Shown: positions 56,364 through 64,000 of the stretch, piece after piece
How the letters are laid out: every line of letters begins with the position of its first letter
Numbering within the stretch: position 1 is the first letter of the stretch
Origin: DASUXA01 sp036378155
GTDB taxonomy: Bacteria > Actinomycetota > Actinomycetes > Mycobacteriales > Micromonosporaceae
NCBI GenBank assembly: GCA_036378155.1
Contig: DASUXA010000030.1
Location: 1-64,000, forward strand
Reading direction: 5' to 3'
DNA length: 64,000 bases
Position numbers and translations under genes: made by a program
Notes under the pieces: generated by a model
The model's database searches: none
What the model was told of the DNA's origin: nothing
Seen by the model: only the letters and a program-made list of their open reading frames with translations

Positions 56364-57591
56364 CTTGCGACCGTAGCCGGTCGGACCGACGATTCACGAG
56401 CCAGTTTTCGCTACCCGAAAGTGTCAAGTCACCGACTGTGACGGCGGAGGGCGCGCCGAGCAGCCGCCGGTACAGCGCGTCAACCGCTGCGACGGTACGG
56501 GTGAGGCAGTGACGTGCCCTGACGTGCGCCCTCCCGGCGCGGCCCTCGGCGTCCGCCACGTCGACCCGGCGCAGCCGCTGCACCAGCGCCCCGGTCAACG
56601 CCGGTACGTCGCCGGGCGGCACCAGCGCGCCGGCGTCCGGAGGTACCGACTCGCGCATCCCGGTGACATCGGTCGCCACCACGGATCGACCGCACGCCAT
56701 CGCCTCCAGCGGTACCAGCGCCATGCCTTCCCACCGGGACGGGCAGACGACGACGTCGGCGGCGGCGTACCAGTCGACCGGGTCGTCCACCGCGCCCGCG
56801 AACAGCACTCCCGCACCGGCACGGCGGCGCAGTTCCGTCGCGTCCGGTCCGTCGCCGACCAGCGCCAGCCGCGCGGTGGGCAGCAGCGCCGTCACCGAGC
56901 GCCAGGCGTCGAGCAGGACCGCCTGCCCCTTCTGCGGGCACAGCCGCCCGACGCACACGGCGAGCGCGCCGGGTCCGAGTCCGAGGCGCTCGCGTGCGGC
57001 GGCGCGGTCGGTGGCGTCGCGCACCCCGTACCGGTGGAGGTCCACGCCGTTCGGTACCACCAGGTACCGCCCACGGATGCCGGCGCGCAGCCCCCGGTCA
57101 CGCTCCGCTTCGGACACACACAGCAGCACGTCCGCCCGGCGCGCGGCGTACCGCTCCCAGCCGGTGGCGAGCCGGCGCAGCGCAGCCGGGGCAGCCTCGA
57201 ACGACCAGGCGTGCGGCTGGAACACCACCGGTCGCGTCCCCGGCGGTACCAGCCTGCCCGCCAGTCCCGCCTTGGAGCTGTGCAGGTGGATCAGCGCCGG
57301 GTCGCAGCGCCCGACGATCGCGCGCAGCCGGCGCACCTCGTCGACCAGTCCGGGACCGGGCGCGCGCCGCGCCGCCCACGGCAGCAGCCGTGCCCCGGCG
57401 GTCAGTACCGCGGCGCGCAGCGGGTCGACCGGCGGGGCGGCGACGACCACCTGCCAGCCCGCCGCGACCTGGGCTCGGGCCAGGTCCGCCACGTACCGCG
57501 CCACACCGCCCTCGGTCGGCTGGGCGACGTGCAGCACGGTACGCACCGAGCGCCGCCCGTCGATCTTCGTACCGTCGACCCGGTCGAGCAT
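56353..57591 (-). CDS. Glycosyltransferase family 4
   Basis: A 412-aa GT-B glycosyltransferase. The N-terminal acceptor domain starts RTVLHVAQPTEGGVARYVADL, and the C-terminal donor domain carries VGRLCPQKGQAVLLDAW, LVGDGPDATEL and the E-x7-E-like VCPSRWEGMALVPLEAMACG that binds the nucleotide-sugar. It is expected to extend the lipid-linked sugar made by the WbaP-like transferase encoded just upstream (3-bp gap). Sugar specificity is not readable from sequence. Translation may start slightly later than the ATG given, for example at the GTG before RTVLHVA. Confidence 0.93.
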   Translation of the reverse strand: MLDRVDGTKIDGRRSVRTVLHVAQPTEGGVARYVADLARAQVAAGWQVVVAAPPVDPLRAAVLTAGARLLPWAARRAPGPGLVDEVRRLRAIVGRCDPALIHLHSSKAGLAGRLVPPGTRPVVFQPHAWSFEAAPAALRRLATGWERYAARRADVLLCVSEAERDRGLRAGIRGRYLVVPNGVDLHRYGVRDATDRAAARERLGLGPGALAVCVGRLCPQKGQAVLLDAWRSVTALLPTARLALVGDGPDATELRRRAGAGVLFAGAVDDPVDWYAAADVVVCPSRWEGMALVPLEAMACGRSVVATDVTGMRESVPPDAGALVPPGDVPALTGALVQRLRRVDVADAEGRAGRAHVRARHCLTRTVAAVDALYRRLLGAPSAVTVGDLTLSGSENWLVNRRSDRLRSQGGS

Positions 57592-57594
57592 CGG

Positions 57595-59178
57595 TCACGC
57601 CCCGCGATGGCGGAACAGCGCCACGATCGTCCGCAGAATGATCTTTACGTCGCCCCACAGGCTCCAGTTCTCGATGTACTGGTTGTCGAACCGGGCACGG
57701 TCCGCGATCGACGTGTTGCCGCGCAGCCCGTGGATCTGCGACCAGCCGGTGAGTCCCGCCCGGACCCGGTGCCGGTCGGCGTAACGCGGGTACGTGTCGA
57801 TGAACCGGTTGACGAACAGCGGGCGTTCCGGTCGCGGTCCGACCACGCTCATGTCCCCGACCAGCACGTTCCACAGCTGCGGCAGTTCGTCCAGCGACGA
57901 CCTGCGCAGCGCGCGACCGACCGGACCGAGCCGGTGGTCCTCGGCGATACTCCACCGGCTCTGCTGCTCCTCGGTCGACGACGGGCGCAGGGACCGGAAC
58001 TTCAGCAGCGTGAACGGGCGCAGGTTCATGCCGAGCCGTTCCTGCCGGAACAACACGCCCGTGCCGCCCTCGAGGCGTACCGCCAGGGCGCAGACCGCCA
58101 TCACCGGCAGCGCCACGACCAGGGCGAGCGCCGCGAACACGACGTCGAAGGCGCGTTTCAGGGCGCGACCGACCGGTCCGAAGACGTCCCGGTGCCGGCG
58201 GATCAGCGGGTACCCCCACAGCATGTCCATCTGTGGATGCACCGGTGACAGCTCGAACAGTCGCGGTACCCAGAAGATCTCGCACCGCAGCCGGTCACAC
58301 GTGCGCAGGCAGGCGACCATTTCGCGGGTCGGACTGGTGCCGAACGCGAGCACTACCACGGTGATCCGCAGGTCCCGTACCACCCGCGCCAGGTCCTCGG
58401 GTCCGCCCAGCAGCGGTACCGGCAGCCGGGTCCGGGGCCGCCTCGCGCACAGGCAGCCGATCGGGTTCAGCCCGTACTCGGGATGGTCGAGCATCCGGGC
58501 CGCCAGCGACCTCGCCACCGGGTCGTCGCCGACGACCAGGGTGCGGTGGGCGACCAGCCGCCGAGCGCGCGCCGCGCGGATCATCGAGTACTCCACGCCC
58601 CGCGCGACCAGCAGCAGGGCGACCGCCAGGCTGGCGGCGCGCAGCAGCCCCGGGTCGTCCCAGTCGACCGGCAGTAGCTGCGACCCGGCGAGTACCGCCG
58701 CGGTCACCGCGAGGATCCGCCCGCCCAGCGCCGGCAGGTCGTCCAGCAGCGACAGGGACAGCCGGGGCCGGTACAGCCGCCCAGCCTGGTACGACAGCAG
58801 CACCAGAACCAGGGTGACCGCGCCCGTGCGGGGCTCCACGCCGGTGCCCGCCCCGGCGACGAGCAGGGCGACCAGGTCGCCGACGAACAGACACGGTCCC
58901 GCCTTGGCTCGACGCAGCACCGACCTCGCCAGCCGCACCGCCCAGCCGAGCCGGTCCACCGTGTGCCCGGCGGGCGACAACGCGCCCGGTGCCGCGAGCA
59001 CGGGCGCCGCCGTGGCGCCGGGAACCTGGGCGGTCGCAGCGGATGCGGCGACCTGGGCGGTCGCTGCGGATGCGGCGACCTGGGCGGTCGCGGTGGCGAC
59101 GGAGACCTGGGCGGTCGCGCCCGCTACCGGGACCGGCGCGGTGACGTCCGTGTGGTGATCGTTCCGGCTGATGTCCAT
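57595..59178 (-). CDS. Polyprenyl-phosphate glycosylphosphotransferase (WbaP/CpsE-like)
   Basis: A 527-aa initiating enzyme that transfers a sugar-1-phosphate to undecaprenyl phosphate. N-terminal repeats of about TAQVAASAA are followed by four membrane helices, a cytoplasmic Rossmann-like region, and the catalytic domain (about 341-527): KRAFDVVFAALALV, FRQERLGMN, LLKFRSLRP, SLDELPQLWNVLVGDMSVVGPRPERP and GLTGWSQIHG. The N-terminal repeat corresponds to four 27-bp DNA units at 59024-59121. It follows the Wzz-like gene by 6 bp. Glucose or galactose is the usual sugar of the family. Confidence 0.94.
   Translation of the reverse strand: MDISRNDHHTDVTAPVPVAGATAQVSVATATAQVAASAATAQVAASAATAQVPGATAAPVLAAPGALSPAGHTVDRLGWAVRLARSVLRRAKAGPCLFVGDLVALLVAGAGTGVEPRTGAVTLVLVLLSYQAGRLYRPRLSLSLLDDLPALGGRILAVTAAVLAGSQLLPVDWDDPGLLRAASLAVALLLVARGVEYSMIRAARARRLVAHRTLVVGDDPVARSLAARMLDHPEYGLNPIGCLCARRPRTRLPVPLLGGPEDLARVVRDLRITVVVLAFGTSPTREMVACLRTCDRLRCEIFWVPRLFELSPVHPQMDMLWGYPLIRRHRDVFGPVGRALKRAFDVVFAALALVVALPVMAVCALAVRLEGGTGVLFRQERLGMNLRPFTLLKFRSLRPSSTEEQQSRWSIAEDHRLGPVGRALRRSSLDELPQLWNVLVGDMSVVGPRPERPLFVNRFIDTYPRYADRHRVRAGLTGWSQIHGLRGNTSIADRARFDNQYIENWSLWGDVKIILRTIVALFRHRGA
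59024..59121 (-). repeat. 27-bp tandem repeat inside the WbaP-like gene
   Basis: Copies begin at 59024, 59051, 59078 and 59105 (the last incomplete), each starting ACCTGGGCGGTCGC. The unit is nine codons long, so gain or loss of a copy keeps the frame and only changes the length of the N-terminal tail. Confidence 0.9.
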
Positions 59179-59184
59179 CGACGC

Positions 59185-59853
59185 TCACCCGTCGTCCCGT
59201 GGTTCGCTGCCGCCCCCGTTGCGCGCGTGCGCCAACGGCGCCCAGTCGTGCGTAGGCTGCGTCGTCGCGCCGCCCAGCCCAGCCGGTACCGGCGACATCG
59301 GCGGTCGCCGGTCGCGGAGCAGCATCGCCGGCAACGCGCCGACGACCAGCCCGAGCACGCCGCCGATCAGCACGTCCAGCCGTGTGTCCGGCCACGCCGG
59401 GGCGGCGGGGGTGGTCGCCGGTACCAGCCGGATCACCTCGACCCGGGTGTCCCGTTGGTGCGGCGCGACGTAGTTGGTCAACGCGTCCATCGCCAGGTTG
59501 GCGAGTTGGGCGGCGCGGGGCGCGCTGGTGTCCCGAGCGACGATCTCGATGGTCGGCGCGTCGGCGGACACCGACACGGTCAGCGCGGACGCGGCGCGCT
59601 GCGGGCTGAGCTCGACGTGTTCGGCGGTCAGAGCCGGACCGAGCACAGCCGGGTCGGTGGCGATCCGCCCGTACTCCCTGGCGTAGCTCGCCGCCGTGAG
59701 GTCCGTGGACGTGCCGCGTGGCACGACGGTACCGACGGCACGGGCGCTGTACACCGGGGTGGTGCCGGCAGCGACCAGTACGCCGCCGAGCACCCCGAGC
59801 AGGACGCAGACGGCGAGCACCAGGACCGGGCGGGTACGGGCGAGCGGACGCAT
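59185..59853 (-). CDS. Wzz/YveK-like chain-length determinant protein
   Basis: A 222-aa protein with two membrane helices at the ends (PVLVLAVCVLLGVLGGVLVA near the start, LIGGVLGLVVGALPAMLL near 185) and a periplasm-facing domain between, as in polysaccharide co-polymerases. No tyrosine-kinase domain is attached. Its ATG overlaps the stop codon of the upstream fusion gene (TGATG). It probably regulates chain length of the polymer made by the operon. Confidence 0.85.
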   Translation of the reverse strand: MRPLARTRPVLVLAVCVLLGVLGGVLVAAGTTPVYSARAVGTVVPRGTSTDLTAASYAREYGRIATDPAVLGPALTAEHVELSPQRAASALTVSVSADAPTIEIVARDTSAPRAAQLANLAMDALTNYVAPHQRDTRVEVIRLVPATTPAAPAWPDTRLDVLIGGVLGLVVGALPAMLLRDRRPPMSPVPAGLGGATTQPTHDWAPLAHARNGGGSEPRDDG

Positions 59854-62800
59854 CACGAGGACCTCGCGTGGGTGTCGGGGAACAGGGGACGACGGGCGGC
59901 GTACAGGACGCCGACGTAGACGACCAGCAACGTGGTCGACCCGACGGTCAGGTCGAGCAGGTCGCTGCCGGTACCGGGCAGGGCGTGTACCACGCCGAGC
60001 GCGGTGGTCGCCCCGGCGACCGCCGCCAGCGCGCACCCGGCTACCAGCCGGGCCAGCGTGTTCAGGTTGAGCGGGATGCGCTTGCGGCGTACCGACCGCA
60101 GCAGCAGTCCGCCGGCGACCAGCAGCCCGACGGCGTTGCCGGCGGCGATGCCGGGCGCTCCGGCGATCCGGTACCCGAACGCGTCGCCGAGCACGGTGAC
60201 CAGCAGTCCGATCCCGGTCGCGACTGCCGGGGACCGGTCCCGGTTGTTCGCGGCGAACAGGAACCAGCCGCAGATGACGACGACGGTCTGCCCGAGCAGT
60301 CCAGCCGCGACGACGCGCAGGATCACGACGGTGGCGTCGGTATCGGCGGCGCTGAACCGACCGTGTCCGAACAGGACCGCGACCGCCTGGGGTGCGAACG
60401 CCAGCAGGGCGGCGACCTGCGGTGCCAGCAGCGTGACAGCGATCCGCAGCTCGTGTTGCAGCCTCGCGGCGAGCTCGCCGCCCCGTTCGGTGAGCGCCGC
60501 CCGCGCCATCGCCGGGAACGACACCCAACCCGCCGCGACGGAGACCGTGACCGCGATCTGTGCGACCTTGAACGCGTAGTTCAGGTGAGAGATCGCGCCG
60601 GGGCCGAGCTGCGAGCCGAAGTAGCGTTCGGTGTACGTCTGACCCTGACGGGTCAGCGCGTAGACGGTCACCGGCATGACGATCGCCCAGCGGTTGAGCA
60701 GGGCGGACGATCCGGCGAGGCGGAGCCGGGGCAGACCGACCCGCCGGACCGCCGCGACGCCTTGGACCAGAGCCATGGTCAGCCCGCCGACCGCCAGACC
60801 GGTCGCCGCGCCGTAGATGCCGATGCTGCCGGACAGCGCCGCCATCGACGCGATGATCCCGACGTTCCACGCGATGTTCGCCGACGCCGGTACCAGGAAC
60901 GACGAGTTGGCTTTCAGGACCGCCATCAGGTATCCGGCGACACCGAGCCACAGCACGCTGACCGCGCCGATCCGGAAGCACCCGACGGCGACGTGCGGCT
61001 CCGCCAGTCCGGGCGCGAGCAGGTGTACGAACCAGTCGGCCCCGACCACCAGCACGACCGTCAGTACGGACAGCACCGCGACCACGGTCGGCAGAGTGCG
61101 TGCCACGGTGGCTCGCAAGGTGCCGTCGCGCAGCGCCCGTGCCATGAGGGGTACCAGGAACAGCCCCATCACCCCGTCGACCAGCAGCGGTGTCGCGGTT
61201 TCCGGGATGCTCCAGGCGACCAGGAAGGCGTCGGTACGGGCGGACGCGCCGAACAGCCGCGCGATTGCGAGATCGCGGACCAGACCCAGGACCGAGGCGC
61301 AGATCATCAACGTGGCGACGCCGATCGCGACGCCGGACCGACCGCGCATCAGGGCGGTCAGTCGTGCGGACGGGCGTACCGCCAGCGCCGCCGTCACCGG
61401 CGCGGTCGGCGCGGGTCCCCGCCGCGCCGGTTCCTGCCGCGCGGGTCGCTGCGGCGTGGATTGCTGCGGCGCGGGTTCCTGCCGCGCGGGTTGCGGTGGT
61501 GCGGGTGGCTGCGGCGCGGGTTCCGGGTGCGCCGTCGGGTCGCCCGCAGCCGTCGGGTACCGGCGTCCGAGCGCCCACCACGCGGCGACCCCGAGCAGCG
61601 CGCTGACCAGGGCGGTATCCGGACCGGACGGCTCGCCGTACAGCGACGTGGTCAGAAACCAGGTCAGCAGTCCGAGCGCCGCGACTCCGACCACGCGTTC
61701 GGGTGCGCCGGGCGCGTCGCGGTACAGCCGGCGCACGGTCGCCGCCCCGAGCGCGACGAGCGCGCCGCCGAACGCCAGCGCGCCGAGCAGCCCCTGCTCG
61801 CTGAGCACCAGCAGGTACAGGTTGTGCGGGGAGAGCAGTTCGACCCGGCGGAAACCGCCGGCGAGGTCGCCGATGTCGCTGGTCGAGGACGCGTCGACCG
61901 GCAGGTACCGGTCCCGGTGCTCGGCGAAGTTCTTGATTCCCACTCCGGTCAGCGGGTGGTCGCGCCACATCGCCCCGGCTGCCGTCCACAGCCCGTACCG
62001 GTCCCGCACCGAGGCGTCCGGGTCGGAGACGACCGAGCCGATGCTGGCGAAACGTTCGCCGAGCGGTCCGGCTGCCACCACGCCGGTCGCCAGGGCGAGC
62101 GTGCCCATCATGGCGAGCGTGCCGAGGACGAGGACGGCGCGCCGCCACCCGGCGGCGACCAGGACCGCGACGGCGCCGAGCGCGGTGCCGATCCACCCGC
62201 CTCGGCTGTACGAGAACGCGAGCGGTACGACCAGGGCGACCGCGCCCCCCAGCGCCGCCCAGCGCGCCCTGCCGCGCAGGGTCGCCGCTTCCGCGGTGAG
62301 CACGATCAGGAGGCATCCGAGCAGGGTCGGCAGCCCCATGATGTCGTACGCGCCGAAGGTGCCGATCGACCGCGCGTGGGTCGACCCGTACGCCGCGCCG
62401 GTGTCGGTGAGGTGCTGCCACACCGCCAACGCCGCTTCCAGGGCACCGACCGCGACCAGCGGTACCAGGATGCGCAGCAGGTCGGACCGGGTGCGCAGGG
62501 CGAGCGCCGTGGCGATCGGCACCAGTACGAACACCTGCGCGAACCGGACCCAGCCGAGGACCGCCGCGACCTGGTCGACGGCGGTGAACGCGGTCAGCGC
62601 GCCGGACGCGACCATCGCTGTCGCGAGCATCCACGCGGCGGGACGCGGCGGTGCCACCCGACGGCGTACCACCTGGACGCCGATCAACCCGACGAGCAGC
62701 GCCTCGGCGATGTCGGGCGGCGTGACGTGGGCTGCCGACGCGGACTCCGCCGACGTGCCGACCGGTACCGCGATCAGCGCGACGGCGAGCCCGACCAGCC

Positions 62801-63131
62801 AGGACGGGTGCCGCAGCGCGGACCGCGCCAGCCCGACCGACGTCCGGTCGCCAGGCACGCCGTCCGCCGACGTGCCGGGCGGGCAGGTCGGAGAACTGCC
62901 CGACCCGATCTCAGCGCGCCTGCTGCCGGGGACCGACCCCCCGGCGGATGCGCCGCCGCGCGAGACGCCCGCGGATGCGCCGCCGCGCGAGACGCCCGCG
63001 GCTGCGCCGCCGCGCGAGACGCCCAAGGGCGCGCCGACCTGGGAGGCGCCGCCGCCGGCACCAGCGCCCGAGACGTCGTCGGCGGCGCCCGCACGTGGGG
63101 TGCCGCGGGCTCGGCCGACCCGGGCGACCAT
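59853..63131 (-). CDS. Fusion of O-antigen-ligase/polymerase-like and MurJ/Wzx-like flippase halves
   Basis: One continuous frame of 1092 aa. Residues 1-100 are a disordered, repeat-containing cytoplasmic tail; 108-525 form a Wzy/WaaL-like half with about ten helices and the O-antigen-ligase features SYSRGGWIG (307-315) and SPHNLYLLVLSEQGLLG (434-450); 525-598 is a Pro/Ala/Gln linker; 600-1085 is a MurJ/MviN-like half with about fourteen helices and DAFLVAWSIPE (634-644), FLVPLMARAL (658-667) and the typical inner repeats. The gene overlaps its upstream and downstream neighbours by TGATG. Expected to flip and then polymerise (or ligate) lipid-linked repeat units. I see no frameshift or stop, but a fusion of these two families is unusual to me. 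Confidence 0.88.
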   Translation of the reverse strand: MVARVGRARGTPRAGAADDVSGAGAGGGASQVGAPLGVSRGGAAAGVSRGGASAGVSRGGASAGGSVPGSRRAEIGSGSSPTCPPGTSADGVPGDRTSVGLARSALRHPSWLVGLAVALIAVPVGTSAESASAAHVTPPDIAEALLVGLIGVQVVRRRVAPPRPAAWMLATAMVASGALTAFTAVDQVAAVLGWVRFAQVFVLVPIATALALRTRSDLLRILVPLVAVGALEAALAVWQHLTDTGAAYGSTHARSIGTFGAYDIMGLPTLLGCLLIVLTAEAATLRGRARWAALGGAVALVVPLAFSYSRGGWIGTALGAVAVLVAAGWRRAVLVLGTLAMMGTLALATGVVAAGPLGERFASIGSVVSDPDASVRDRYGLWTAAGAMWRDHPLTGVGIKNFAEHRDRYLPVDASSTSDIGDLAGGFRRVELLSPHNLYLLVLSEQGLLGALAFGGALVALGAATVRRLYRDAPGAPERVVGVAALGLLTWFLTTSLYGEPSGPDTALVSALLGVAAWWALGRRYPTAAGDPTAHPEPAPQPPAPPQPARQEPAPQQSTPQRPARQEPARRGPAPTAPVTAALAVRPSARLTALMRGRSGVAIGVATLMICASVLGLVRDLAIARLFGASARTDAFLVAWSIPETATPLLVDGVMGLFLVPLMARALRDGTLRATVARTLPTVVAVLSVLTVVLVVGADWFVHLLAPGLAEPHVAVGCFRIGAVSVLWLGVAGYLMAVLKANSSFLVPASANIAWNVGIIASMAALSGSIGIYGAATGLAVGGLTMALVQGVAAVRRVGLPRLRLAGSSALLNRWAIVMPVTVYALTRQGQTYTERYFGSQLGPGAISHLNYAFKVAQIAVTVSVAAGWVSFPAMARAALTERGGELAARLQHELRIAVTLLAPQVAALLAFAPQAVAVLFGHGRFSAADTDATVVILRVVAAGLLGQTVVVICGWFLFAANNRDRSPAVATGIGLLVTVLGDAFGYRIAGAPGIAAGNAVGLLVAGGLLLRSVRRKRIPLNLNTLARLVAGCALAAVAGATTALGVVHALPGTGSDLLDLTVGSTTLLVVYVGVLYAARRPLFPDTHARSS
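62947..63027 (-). repeat. 27-bp tandem repeat in the fusion gene
   Basis: Three units (62947-62973, 62974-63000, 63001-63027) beginning G(A/C)TGCGCCGCCGCGCGAG; the protein reads GVSRGGASA and variants. Like the repeat in the WbaP-like gene it is nine codons long and encodes a disordered tail. Confidence 0.9.
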
Positions 63132-64000
63132 CAGCGGACGCGGACCGACCGCCGGGTCGAGCGCCCGGATCGGGCGGCGAGCCGCTTGGTGACGGTACGG
63201 GCGGCGAAGTCCGCGCCGTACACGAACCGCATCACCGGTCCGAACGAGGGCGCGACGGCTGGTCCGACGACGAACAGTCCGGGCACCGACGACTCGAACG
63301 CCCGGTCCACGCCCGGCGACTGTCCGACGGTGTGCAGCCGGGTACGGGTGATCGGGTCGAGGAAGGACAGTCGGGCGGCGTCGGGGCGGTACCCGGTCGC
63401 GGCGATCACGTGATCGGTGACCATCTCGACCAGTCGACCGTCGGCGGCGCGTACCCACAGCCGCACCCGGTCGCCGACCGGTTCCGCGCTGGCCACGCTG
63501 TGCCGTAGCAGGATCGGGATCTGCCCTTCGACCCGGGGGCGCAGCCAACTCGACCCGGCGGGTCCGAGAGCGGTCCGGGCGCGGTACAGCCGCTGGCTCG
63601 CCGGCAGCCGCCGGAACAGCGCCGGCTTCGTCGAGTAGAACCAGGTGCCCCAGCCGGAGCCGAGCCCCGACTCGGGCTCGCGCAGCCGCTGTGCCAGCGG
63701 TCGGTCCGGCGCGAGCGGCTCGCCGTTCCAGACCAGGCGGGAGCCGCGCACCAGTACCCGCACCGTCGCGCCCTGCTCACGCAGCAGCGCGGCGGTTTCC
63801 AGCGCGGACTGTCCGGCGCCGACGACAACCACGTCGCGTCCCGCGAACACGCTCAGGTCCCGCTGCGCGGAGGCGTGCGCGCACAGGTGCGCGGGCAGCG
63901 TGGACAGCGCCGCCGGTACGTGGGCGAACGCCTGCACGCCGATGGCGACCACGACCTGGCGGGCGTTCGCGCCGGTGCCGTCGGCGAGCTTCACCTCGAA
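63131..64000 (-). CDS. FAD/NAD(P)-dependent monooxygenase-like protein, N-terminus beyond the window
   Basis: At least 289 aa of a flavin-containing monooxygenase-like enzyme. Visible: a conserved segment RQVVVAIGVQAFAHVPAALS, the NADP-binding motif VVVVGAGQSALETAALL and ATGYRPD near the C-terminus, followed by VPGLFVVGPAVAPSFGPVMRFVYG. The N-terminal FAD site is off the right edge; the reading frame is open to the end of the window. Its stop codon overlaps the start of the fusion gene (TGATG), so it belongs to the same operon; a role in modifying a sugar or lipid is possible but unproven. Confidence 0.88.
   Translation of the reverse strand, partial: FEVKLADGTGANARQVVVAIGVQAFAHVPAALSTLPAHLCAHASAQRDLSVFAGRDVVVVGAGQSALETAALLREQGATVRVLVRGSRLVWNGEPLAPDRPLAQRLREPESGLGSGWGTWFYSTKPALFRRLPASQRLYRARTALGPAGSSWLRPRVEGQIPILLRHSVASAEPVGDRVRLWVRAADGRLVEMVTDHVIAATGYRPDAARLSFLDPITRTRLHTVGQSPGVDRAFESSVPGLFVVGPAVAPSFGPVMRFVYGADFAARTVTKRLAARSGRSTRRSVRVR

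Overview
The window comes from a very GC-rich actinobacterium. Supporting signs are the frequent GTG starts (and one TTG), a biotin-dependent acyl-CoA carboxylase with its small epsilon subunit, GTP-type PEP carboxykinase, GlpX-type fructose-bisphosphatase, and several Ser/Thr kinases with extracytoplasmic domains. The order uppS, phoH, glpX, DUF4245, xseB, xseA, ispH matches, from memory, the M. tuberculosis Rv1086-Rv1110 region. The accA2, maf, accE, pccB, birA group resembles the S. coelicolor SCO492x region. A member of Micromonosporaceae or a close relative is my inference; no rRNA or tRNA is present to settle it.

Layout. 1-8.4 kb: a Ser/Thr kinase cut by the left edge, an orphan large subunit of a B12-dependent acyl-CoA mutase, an M20 amidohydrolase, a polytopic protein with an alpha/beta-hydrolase-like end, a metallo-beta-lactamase-fold hydrolase and a coiled-coil protein. 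8.6-13.6 kb: gamma-glutamylcyclotransferase-like protein, an LpdA-like flavoprotein, a 2'-5' RNA ligase-like protein, YbjQ and the biotin carboxylase/BCCP subunit. 13.7-19.3 kb: a Ugp-type glycerol-3-phosphate ABC importer (no ATPase gene beside it), diverging from a DrrAB-type exporter. 19.3-28.5 kb: O-methyltransferase, Maf, AccE, a second Ser/Thr kinase, a DUF1326/DUF2182 pair, an M50B protease, a shortened Uma2 gene, PccB and BirA. 28.6-33.9 kb: a PH-domain membrane protein, two GtrA paralogues, pckG and a short-chain cis-prenyltransferase. 33.9-40.8 kb: small membrane proteins, an XRE regulator, PhoH, a lytic transglycosylase, a rhomboid protease, a ferredoxin-NADP reductase-like enzyme and a CGNR regulator. 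40.8-49.9 kb: YdcZ-like transporter, glpX, DUF4245, LppX-like lipoprotein, xseB/xseA, ispH, rmuC. 49.9-64 kb: valS and a seven-gene, tightly packed exopolysaccharide operon on the minus strand.

The genes linked by function are (i) acyl-CoA carboxylase (accA2, accE, pccB, birA) with the methylmalonyl-type mutase, which together suggest the propionyl-CoA to succinyl-CoA route; (ii) the gluconeogenic pair pckG and glpX; (iii) isoprenoid supply by ispH and the cis-prenyltransferase; and (iv) the polysaccharide operon, with a WbaP-like initiating transferase, a GT4, a Wzz-like protein and one protein that joins an O-antigen-ligase/polymerase-like half to a MurJ-like flippase half.

The most notable non-coding signals are a family of three intergenic hairpins with a conserved loop but different, compensated stems (10.6, 13.7 and 47.6 kb), a second palindromic repeat centred on GATGTACGYAC (8.5, 27.5 and 47.7 kb), three tandem 46-bp copies of the 3' end of pckG, and an apparent excess of GGTACC.
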